A stretch of 64,000 bases of DNA from Omphiscola glabra (Eukaryota; Mollusca; Gastropoda; Lymnaeidae), in assembly GCA_964017045.1 (NCBI GenBank), contig OZ024794.1, positions 22,007,816 through 22,071,815 on the forward strand, read 5' to 3'. The notes beneath the pieces are model-generated. The model was not told where the DNA came from and made no database searches. It saw nothing but the letters and a program-made list of their open reading frames with translations. A program made the translations under genes and the position numbers. Of this stretch, positions 12,013 through 22,600 are shown piece after piece. Position 1 is the first letter of the stretch. Each line of letters begins with the position of its first letter.

Positions 12013-12439
12013 ACCTAGAAGCAGACGGCTCACCGGTCGACCAAGACTGATATGGATAGACGCTGAAGATAGGGACTTACATCAGATGGGGTCCGCGCAG
12101 GGAAGCGGAATGGCATGGATCGATTCATGGGTATGTAGCGCCACAGATGATGAAGGTAATCAACAAGAAGGATTCTGACAGACTTCAGTATTCTGATGAG
12201 CAGTGACGTAACTTGACGATATGCTGCACGCGGCGAACTTACAGGGAAACTGCCCCATCACCTCTTAGAGTTAAGCATTTGCCAAAAAAAAAAATACAAA
12301 CGAGATAACGTATTTAGCTGAAACATACCGACAAAGACCAACACGTAGATGGACTATAAGTTAAACTTGTAATACTAGTAATAGATTTATGACTTTTTTA
12401 AGGGTAATAAGGGAGAAACTGCAATCAGGTTAGTAAAAT
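12013..12439. other. Intergenic, nothing recognised
   Basis: No open frame, terminal repeat or RNA-like structure that I can support. Confidence 0.4.
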
Positions 12440-12555
12440 AGGTAATAAGTAAAACAAAGTAAAGTTAAACTTGAAAAAAAGGAACGCAACAAAACCACAG
12501 CGTTATGTTATATTGTTGCGTTCCTTTTTTCATGTTTAACCTTACTTATTACCCC
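12440..12555. mobile_element. Hairpin MITE with GGAACGCAAC inner arms
   Basis: GGTAATAAGTAAAACAAAGT through GGAACGCAAC faces its complement GTTGCGTTCC through TTACTTATTACCCC. One arm recurs alone at 1637-1690. Confidence 0.6.
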
Positions 12556-12608
12556 TTTTTTACAGGGAATGTTTCAGTAAATGTACACCGTACTGTCAAC
12601 GTTAAAAA

Positions 12609-14079
12609 TAGGGATCGCAATCCGGGATCCCGAATTTCGAAAATACCGGAATACCGGACCATAATTGATGCTCTAAAATATTGGGATTGGATTTATGAAA
12701 ACCGGGATTTTCGATAATCCCGGGATTTCATTTTCAATTAAAAAAAATAGCTTTTCTTAGTTTCCACGTCGTATTTAAAGCAAGACATAGTAATAATTTA
12801 TGAGATGTGCAACACCATCACACCACGTGTCTCAAGTTCAAAGAGAGCCGGCAGACGGGCTAGCGCTGTGTATTCTTATATGTCAAGAATCATGACGTTG
12901 TGATTAGTTTTGTTTTTAAATCCTGCTTGTGTAGTGTGTAAGTGCAGACAAGTCGCGACTTGAAGGTACAGGATTAGTAAGTAAATGTCTTCATATTATT
13001 GCCAAATAAGTAATTGGTATTGTCAAATGAAGATCGAATGTTGACTTCCATTAAGAGTTTCTATGGAAATAATAACACGTTGCACTCACTCACGGGGTCA
13101 ACTTTTAATTTTAAAAAATGTTTTTGATTGCTTGATTTCTTTTAGCCAAAACTTTTCCCAGGTTGATAGAAAGTAATGGGGGACCCAGAATTAAATAAAT
13201 CTAAATATGAAAAGCATCTGAAACTATTGGAAACAAAGGCATCAGTTTTGCATTATTTCTTGAAAGTTACGGACAATCTCTCAGCTAAATTTATTAGATG
13301 TAACAAGATACTTAAAACATTGGGAGGAACAACTTCAGGCCTTCACACTCATTTAAAGTCTGCACATTCCAGTGATTACTTGGACGTATTTCTAAGGCCA
13401 GATTGCGACCAGATGCGAATATCGTGGATATTCAAAAGCTTGGTCAGACAGCGGATTACTCGTTGGAAATCTTTGAATAACAATGAAATTGAACATCTTG
13501 GATATGAGCATGATGAACTTGATGATACACTGCATCTTAAGAGACAATTAGAAATTGAAATACAAAAGAAACTTCAGGCTTAGGATAATACTTCCAGACC
13601 AACGGATGGAGACATTGATACATTGGTAAAAATAGAAATGGCTTTATTTGAGAAAGGCGATTCAAGAGGAAAATATCTAGAAATTGCGTATGATAGCCTA
13701 AAGTCTATTCCTCCGACCAGTATGGAGTCAGAACGGGTGTTCTCTTCATCGGGTTACTTTTGTAACCATTTGCGGTCAAAGTTAAGTGACCAAACATTAG
13801 ACACGTTGTCATTTTACGATCTATTTATTAAAATTTGACCAAAGATTAAAACAACATCAATTATTTTAATATTTGATTAATAAAACTCTTTAAATTAAAA
13901 AGTTAAGAATATTTTTTTTCTGAAGATAAACATTTGTGTTATTGTTAAAAATCAAAAAGTGATATTTGTTCTGAATGTTTTTATTTCATTTATAAATCCT
14001 CAACTCTAATCTCGACTAGAAATTCTCTAAATATCGAAAATACCGGTTTTGGCAAAAGGGACCCGTTTTGCGACCCCTA
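12609..14079 (+). mobile_element. hAT transposon, internally deleted, perfect 8-bp TSD
   Basis: Terminal repeats TAGGGATCGCAATCCGGGAT and the complement of CCCGTTTTGCGACCCCTA match at most of the first 20 positions. GTTAAAAA occurs at 12601-12608 and 14080-14087, an exact 8-bp TSD typical of hAT. It carries the remnant transposase frame described separately. Confidence 0.85.
13176..13838 (+). pseudogene. hAT transposase remnant: BED finger + hATC dimerisation domain, catalytic core deleted
   Basis: One frame of 221 codons broken only by a TAG at 13581-13583. The N-terminal 70 residues resemble a BED zinc finger (KILKTLGGTTSGLHTHLKSA then H), but the first zinc cysteine position holds Phe (AKFIRCNK). 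The C-terminal part has PPTSMESERVFSSSGYF and LRSKLSDQTLDTLSFYDLFI, the conserved hATC dimerisation motif. The hundreds of residues that normally lie between, with the DDE acidic residues, are missing. It could not catalyse transposition; it may once have been a DNA-binding or dimerising partial protein (inference). Confidence 0.82.
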
Positions 14080-14203
14080 GTTAAAAACTAATAAGCCTCG
14101 TGTTGGTATAAGCTTGTACCTGTTACACTAGTTCACAGACAAGGATAGCAGCGTCTGGCTTATTGTCTGTTGGTGTTTCGTATGGACTGGACTTGTGATG
14201 TGG

Positions 14204-14523
14204 AAACTTTCTGTCCAAAGTCTTCCAGACATTGCCAGCACATATTTACAACTTTCTGTCCAAAGTCTTCCAGACATTGCCAGCAAATATTTACAACTTT
14301 CTGTCCAAAGTCTTCCAGACATTGCCAGCAAATATTTACAACTTTCTGTCCAAAGTCTTCCAGACATTGCCAGCACATACTTACAACTTTCTGTCCAAAA
14401 GTCTTCCAGACATTGCCAGCACATATTTACAACTTTCTGTCCAAAGTCTTCCAGACATTGCCAGCACATATTTACAACTTTCTTTCCAAAGTCTTTCAGA
14501 CATTGCCAGCACATATTTACACA
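14204..14523. repeat. 45-bp minisatellite, ~7 copies
   Basis: The unit starts ACAACTTTCTGTCCAAAGTC and ends CCAGCACATATTT. Copy 5 has one extra A, which shifts the frame between halves. It begins about 120 bp right of the hAT element. Confidence 0.9.
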
Positions 14524-14604
14524 TGGATCTTCTTCAATAATTTTCTTCTTTGACAGAATTGATAACTACACGTTATTATATAATATAGTTACAATTAAAA
14601 GTGC

Positions 14605-15692
14605 CACCATATCCTGATAGAAACATGATACCATATCCTGATAGAAACATGATACCATATCCTGATAGAAACATGATACCATATCCTGATAGAAACATGA
14701 TACCATATCCTGATAGAAACATGATACCATATCCTGATAGATACATGATCCAATATCCTGATAGAAACATGATACCATATCCTGATAGAAACATGATACC
14801 ATATCCTGATAGAAACATGATACCATATCCTGATAGAAACAAGATACCATATCCTGATAGAAACATGGTACCATATCCTGATAGAAACATGATACCATAT
14901 CCTGATAGATACATGATCCAATATCCTGATAGATACATGATCCAATATACTGTTAGATGCATGATCCAATATCCTGATAGAAACATGATACCATATCCTG
15001 ATAGATACATGATCCAATATCCTGATAGATACATGATACCATATCCTGATAGAAACATGACACCATATCCTGATAGAAACATGATACCATATCCTTATAC
15101 ATACATGATACCATATCCTGATAGATACATGATACCATATCCTGATAGAAACATGATACCATATCCTGATAGAAACATTATACCATATCCTGATAGAAAC
15201 ATGATACCATATCCTGATAGATGCATGATCCAATATCCTGATAGATACATGATACAATATCCTGAAAGATGCATGATCCAGATAGATGCATGATACAATA
15301 TCCTGATAGATGCATGATCCAATATCCTGATAGATGCATGATACCATATCTTGATAGAAACATGGTACCATATCCTGATAGAAACATGGTACCATATCCT
15401 GATAGATACATGGTACCATATCCTGATAGATGCATGATCCAATATCCTGATAGATACATGATCCAATATCCTGATAGATGCATGATCCAATATCCTGATA
15501 GATGCATGATCCAATATCCTGATAGATACATGATACAATATCCTGATAGATACATGATACCATATCCTGATAGATACATGATACAATATCCTGATAGATA
15601 CAATATCCTGATAGATACATGATACCATATCCTGATAGATACATGATATAATATCTTGACAGATACATGATCCAATATCCTGACAGGTACAC
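14605..15692. repeat. 24-bp minisatellite, about 45 copies
   Basis: The unit CATATCCTGATAGAAACATG + ATAC, with variants AGATAC, AGATGC and ATCCAA. The arrangement of variants changes along the array: AGAAAC types dominate the left, AGATAC/AGATGC types the right. Divisible by 3, so long open frames appear in several registers (PYPDRNMI type); these are not genes. Confidence 0.93.
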
Positions 15693-16651
15693 AACACCAT
15701 CTAGAGTTGTTTGAAGCAAGTGATTTTTAAAACAATGTTTTAAATGAACAAAACACAATTTCTGTAATAGATTTAATAGAAAAAGTCTTCATTTCATTTT
15801 TTAAAAAGAATGACATTAAACATATCTACATGTGTAAAATACAAAGACTATTGAGGAGTTCAGCTCCACATAAAATATTTACAAGGATTTATTGCATATA
15901 CAAAACTCATCAAATTTGTATAGTTAAGGCTAAAATAACAGCAGGCACATCATAATAACAATCATCCTAATTTCATCAGCTTTTCTAAAGTAGTAAATGA
16001 AAGAAGTTGAACAACTTAATCTTGAGTCTTACAACAGAAGACAATGATAATTATTTCATCTCACACAGTATATTGGTTAATTTCCTACAGATTTTTAGCA
16101 GCAGCTCTCATGCCGTTCATGGTGCAGCAATGTCTATCTCCAGCTCTCATGACGATTATTGCTGCAGCAATGTCTATCTCCAGCTCTCATGACGTTTATT
16201 GCTGCAGCAATGTCTATCACCCTCTTTGAAAATGAGTGTTGCAGCTCGTGGGTGTCTTGTAACCATCAATTCATGGTAAAGATATAAAATGTTGTTGACA
16301 AGAACAATAGGCATCACTCTTCGCTTATAAGAGTTAATTTTTTAACATTGTATGTGTATCGGTATCCAAATGTATTTATGATAAATAGACAGAAATAATG
16401 GGAACTTTATAAGCTCTAAATCATTCTCAAATTAAACCAGAGGTGGAATAATGAAATGTCTTTCAGAGTTAGAAATGGCTTCAGGAAAGATAATTAGTAA
16501 ATATGGCTTTTAATTTTTACATAATTCCTCAGATTATTTCTTAAAACAGTTTTTTGATAACTTGGACCAGCTCGATAAGATACATCGACTTGCTTCGACC
16601 ATTTATAATAAATAATACACGTAACATATAACAGCTGGATTTCCTTCAACA
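15693..16651. other. TROAP-like 3' flank/3' UTR candidate with short repeat
   Basis: AT-rich. A 40-bp unit (CAGCTCTCATGACGATTATT + GCTGCAGCAATG) occurs about three times at 16094-16222. Minus-strand AATAAA at 16195-16200 and 15888-15893 could end the transcript. Confidence 0.45.
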
Positions 16652-16696
16652 TCATGAATTTTGGGACAGTCTGTGACCATCGGCCCATCTCAATGT
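16652..16696 (-). CDS. TROAP: TROAP-like exon 10, C-terminus and stop
   Basis: Acceptor TATTGCAG. It encodes TLRWADGHRLSQNS and then TGA. The 3' UTR probably continues leftwards; AATAAA on the minus strand is seen at 16195-16200 and 15888-15893. Confidence 0.58.
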   Translation of the reverse strand, partial: TLRWADGHRLSQNS

Positions 16697-19600
16697 CTGC
16701 AATAAACAAATGAATAATAATAATTTGACGGTAAATTTATGTGTAAATTTGTTTATTTTTAAAGACATTTACATACACAGAAGTGTTGAATACATGTTGA
16801 ATAAACATTTTCTATGTTTATGAAGAGCATTTGTGTATTAGATTTCCTTTCAGAAAATGTAATTCTTTAAAAGAAAAACAAAACAAAACATACCAGCTGT
16901 TTTCACACACTAAAGTCATTACTAATGATTTTAAAAAGTGAAAGTACTGGAGAGCATTTCATTGAACTATTATAAAATAGTCAATACAGGGCAGTGTAAT
17001 CCAAATAAAAAAATCAATTTAGTGATTTACATCCTGGACAAAGAATAACAACTAGATAAGAATGAGTGTCCTACCTTCGTGGCTGAAACTGTTACCCTTT
17101 CTGGCCTTGTCCTGTTGGCATCCTAGAGGGAAATTTTTAAACAATACTTAGGAAGTAAATAATACTTGTACTTACAAGTAAATATTGTATCAGATTATAT
17201 ATATTTTTTTTAAAAACAGCACATATAAAAAATAGCAATATGATAAATATTATATATATATTTAAGTTAAAATTACAATAAACAAAAGAAAACAGATCAG
17301 GGATAATTTACATGTAATTTCATTCTAATTTGAATTTAAACTCCGCTGAAAGAAATTGGTTAATGAAAAGGAAGAACTTACTCTGTTTTTGAGACAGGAA
17401 GACAATACGGGTGTTCTCATCGGTGGAGCTTTTATTCCCATAGCTATGGGAGTTTGACAGTTTTTGACTGGTACTCTAACAGCAGATCCTGTGATGGGTG
17501 TTCTGCTCAATAAATGTTTACGGTTGGGTGATGGGGTATTGAGTATATTTGCACCCTTGGATGTTGGAAATAGCTCTTTACGGTAATGGGCTGTAGTGGA
17601 ATAATGTTGATTGCCCAGAGACTGCTGATTATTGTTAGTGATGTCATGTCTCAGGGGATTTACCATGCTGTTGGTTTTGTCACATGTAAGTTTGAAAGTG
17701 GAGCCGGTCACACTTTCATTTGACACTTGGTTTGGAGTAAATGCACATTTCTTGCTTGACAAAGCACACTTATTTGCATTTAATAAACTGTTTGTCTTAA
17801 CCATGGAACCTGCAGTTGAGACAGATTTTGAATATATTTCTGTTGCTGCAGGAGGCACATAATTTGAGCTTTTATCAAGCCGCTGTGAGAGAGCTTGATC
17901 ATAATCTGGAGTCACTTCATTTTCTTCAGCTTCAGATAATGCAGGAAAGGCTATCCTGTGTGTAGGGGTGTTGACACTTCTTTTGATGCTGAACTGTTGA
18001 GCTGGTGTCAGCAGACCCATACTGAGGGGTGTAGTGGTGGTGGCTGCTGTGCCAACACCTTTGAGTGGCGTTACAAAAGCTGCTGGAAAATAAAAAATAA
18101 GAAAACATACAAGTCATTATTTACAATTAATAAATAATTTAATATTAATAGAAGCTGGATGGTACAGTTAGTAATGCTATGTGGTTCCAAACCCTTGCAG
18201 GCTCATTTTCATACCATAATCCTCCGCTTTGTTTTTCGTTCTTCACATGCCGAGATGACCAAGGCTATATTACACAGTGAGTACGCAGGTGGCCTGCCAA
18301 GATGACCAAGGCTATGTTACACAGGGAGTACGCAGGTGGCCTGCCAAGATGACCAAGGCTATGTTACACAGGGAGTACGCAGGTGGCCTACCTGTCCTAT
18401 TTGTGTCTAGAAAGCTTTCCTACACGTGGGACACACATTGTTTTGGGCCCTAGAAGGATTTGTGTAGATTCTGCCTTTTCTTGTTGTCCGCTTTCTTTGG
18501 ACGTGACTGGTGCACTTATTCTCTGGGGATTTTGCTCCAACAGTGAGCATTAATGCCAACTATTGGTCTATGACAAGTGTCTCCCATGAATCAAGGTAAA
18601 TGTCCATGGATTTAAGTGAGGCTTTTAGACAGTCCTTGAAGAGTTTTTTCTGCTCAACTATTGAAGGTTTCCTACTGGAGTGTTCAGCTAACCAGTCTGC
18701 TGTCTGGCATTCTTGCAACATGCCCTGCCCATCTGGTGTTTCCTTTTTCTAGGAGCATGTGAATGCTGACACAATCAGCCTGTTGTAAGGCATCTGTATT
18801 AGGGACTCCTTCCTGCCATCTGATGCCAAGAAGTTTATGTAGGCAGCGTAGGTGGATATGGTTGAGCCATCTAGCATGTCTGCTGTACACTTTCCACTTC
18901 TTGCTGGCATATATAGGATAACTAGTCTCATGATGGGTGCAAACCAAAGCCATAATACTCAAATGAACAGGCAATCTTGGAGAAAACAGAATACAATGCA
19001 AGGAAATGTGTTTTTGCAAATTTATTTTGTGAGAGAAGCATTCATAAAAATTTTAAAAATGATAAAAAAAGGAAAACTAAGAAAATTGGCAAAACTTTAG
19101 AGTGAATTCTGAAAAACTCAAGAGCTTTTGCACTATTAAGCTTCTTTCACAGTTATCTGATTTTCCTCCACCTTTGAGGATAAAACAGACATTTTTTTTT
19201 TTAACCATAAATTTTTAATAATTGTAATTCATGGAAATATACTTTTACAATCTTGGTATTTCCTGAAATTGGGTTGTCTTCCCATTAGTATCTACAGCGG
19301 TGCATTTAGTATTCAATGCAGATTTCAGGAATAGGTGTAAATCTTTTTTTTTCTAACCTTATCTATACTCCCCATCACCTATGAACTATTTGACTAGTCT
19401 CATGACCCCTACAAAAGTAATTATGCATTTTAAAATTTGAAAATAATTGACTTCTAAACCATAGAACTTAGAAATTAACTTGTGAAGGATACATAGCTCA
19501 CATAAAGGATAATTTTAATAAAGAAATATTGAAAAATATATAAAATTCATATCAAGACCTAAATGCCAATGTCTCCTCTGTTCTTCAATCCCATTTCATC

Positions 19601-22600
19601 CCACCCCCTGAAATGCTAAATCACACCCCATTGAGGGCACTCCAAGTTGGGAAACCCTGATGTAAATAAGTGTCATTTAACATAAGCCCTTATTAAATTA
19701 TGAAAATTAAATATGAACCATGTGTACATAAAGCATTCCTAAACTTTTTTGATGACCAGCTACGATATGAAATCACTAATGCTGCGGGATAAAGATCAAG
19801 AAATCAAAATTATTTTTCTTACCACCAGATTTGTTACAAATTACCAAGATTTGACATTATTCAAGCTAACAACATTATAGGAAGTTTTTTTTAAAAATCA
19901 ACACTAATATTTAGCAACCTCACCTTTTTCTGCCTGTTGTAGTGTTTCATTAAAAAGTTTTATGTTTTCTTTATGGTCCAGGTATGACTGCATCATTGTG
20001 CGACTGGATGCAGTGTACATGGATGAGCGATTGCACATCTAAAACATAAAAAGACATTTCTAAAAGCACACACAAAAAGTGTAAGAACATGTGGATTATT
20101 CCACAGAAACGTACTGAATATTTTAGATGACCATTGTCTTAATCAGTCTGGGTCAATAAATTAGATCTTGCCAAGGATGAGGGAAGTAAGTTCTCCGGGC
20201 TTGTTTTTTTTCAAAGCTCTGATAAAATATAGGTGGTTCATTTCCTATTAATTTACTTTCCCAATGTACATAGGCCACTAAAGTGAATAGAACTGGAAAC
20301 AAAATCAGTTAATTTAAAAAGGTATAAATGAATCAATACTAACCCCTTTTGTAGTTGAAGTTATGCCTTGACCATTTAGAATAGTACTTAATGCTTTGGA
20401 ATCAGGTTCAAATGAAGGTTCTAACAAGTGAAAACATTAATTTTTAAATGCTTAAAAAACATTTGAAGAAGAAAAAGAAAGGCTTTTTAGGACTTAAAAT
20501 ATTTATTAGCTACCTTTCTAGCAATAATGCCTTTCATTATTTTATGTTACTGGCTATTTATATTATTTATATAACACCACTGAACAAAATTATAGTCATA
20601 ATTAATAAAATTATTCTTAAAATTCATATCAAACTTGTTTAATGCATTTTGCAACAACTGATTTTCACAGACAGTTATAAAATATAATCATTGCAACCTT
20701 TTATTTAAAGCTAAGTTTTCCCCAATTGTCCATGGCAGGCATAGGATATACTCTTTGAAGTGAATTTGGAAGCAGCAAGTCAACTATTTCCATTCTCTCT
20801 TTTAAATAATTTCTTAGGAATCGTTTATTCTTTACATGATCACAATAAAATATGAGAAATATCCTGAAAAAATACTTCAATTGAATAGATACAATTTTTC
20901 AAGGGTTATCATGGTGTAATATATAACAAAAGTATTGATTTGCAATTTGAATTACTTACCAATATTTAAATGCTGTAACATTGCTTTGTGCTTTTGCAAA
21001 TTTATTTTGAACTCCCTAACTGAATCCCACATGGACATTCGATTGGCAGCGATTGGAGTGATACCACATGTAACTTGCCCTGACTAAAATTAAAAGAGTT
21101 GCACTGAATGAGGAGTTTAATTTTAAATTATGTACCAGTTAATACCAAAAAAATAATGACAATATGAATGACAATTTTTAAAATCTTGAAACCAACCTCT
21201 TCAAGCTAGAGGACGTAATTCAATTGAAGACCTTAGTGCTAAAAGTACTTAAGTCACAAAATTCATATTTTCAGATAATCGAGTTCAAATATTCTTCTCG
21301 TCTATAAAATGAGATCATTTGCATTTTTTGGCTTGTTTAATTAACACATTTTAATGTGTTCAAGTTTCTGCAGTACACTTGGCTTAACCGGATAGGAAAA
21401 GGCCACAGTTTAGATTGGTTTTGACAAAAATGTGACTTAAGTACTTTTAGCACTAAGGTCTTCAATTCAGTCTTTTCAATTTCTCTGTCAAATCTAAATT
21501 CAGGCATGTTATTGTTAATTATGAATTTTTGATAGGTGAACTTTAAAAAAAATCATTTTACCTTATGCATTCTGATCTATAAACACAATCAAAAGAATTA
21601 TCGAATTTATCTCATAAACACAATATAAAGAATTATTAGAAAGTAATTCCTAAAAGAGATTTGAGAACACGTTTTTAGCCAGACATTTTGGATGTCTGTT
21701 CCCAAGGTTTTAAATAGGACATGAATTGTCATTAAATTGCTCAATTTACTTTTAGTTTAAATTATTGCAAGCACAATAAAAAAAGTGAATGAGCTTTTCA
21801 ATACCAAAATTCAATTCCATGTTTTCATAAATTGTTTTTTTTTTTTAAACATGAGGTTTGGACAAGACTGTAACTTGTAAATGGAAATTCAGAACTCGTT
21901 TTTGTTTTGCTAAATAAGGGGTTAATGGCTATAAAAATGTTTGATATTTTACAATGACAAACTTTCATCTGTAACAAAAAGGTCAGTAACTTGAGCTTCA
22001 GTTATTATCCAAATCTCAAATAAAAATATTCCTAATGCCAAGCTATACATTTATACCATTGCTTTGGGTGTTGTCTTGAAGTCTGGTATTATGCCTTGAT
22101 TATTTAGGATACTTTCAAGAGCTTTTTGATCAGGCTCAAAATGTATATCTGAAACACACAGTAAGTGATGCAAATAACTAGGATGAAATTCAATGGAATC
22201 TTTGGGGTTTTTAAAAAAAAAATGTTAAATCTTTTTTTATGGTTGGCATTTTTGGTTAAAGATAACTTTGTAACATTAACTAAAATTAACATAATGTTAA
22301 AATTCATTGCAAGACAAAGTTCATCATCTACTTTTAATTAGGGCAATTTTTTTATACTTTCATACTACTATAATAAATACCTTGATCATCTTGTTTTACT
22401 CCCATGGAATCTATGACATTTGTCTGTATAGAGTTGATATTACTTTGTGGTAACTTAGCTTCAGTCAGTGGTGATTTAACTTCAGCGAGAGTTGATATAA
22501 CTTCAGTGAGTGGTGATTTGACTTGGGAAACAGATGATTTAACTTCAGTGAGTGGTGATTTGACATTGGCAACCGATGATTTAACTTCAGTGAGTGGTGA

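Noticed and set aside
14204..15692. CRISPR-like regular repeats
   Set aside because: Units are head to tail without unique spacers, in a eukaryotic genome; ordinary minisatellites.
14576..15758. Open frames up to 387 codons over 14.6-15.7 kb, on both strands
   Set aside because: They are read from a 24-bp minisatellite; a unit divisible by three without stops opens several frames at once. No start context, splice signals or domain.
16007..16229. Two overlapping frames at 16.0-16.2 kb
   Set aside because: Caused by a three-copy 40-bp repeat downstream of the TROAP-like stop codon.
19005..19030. 18-bp match (TTTTGCAAATTTATTTTG) between 19.0 kb and TROAP-like exon 5
   Set aside because: Short, AT-rich, without flanking similarity; chance is likely.
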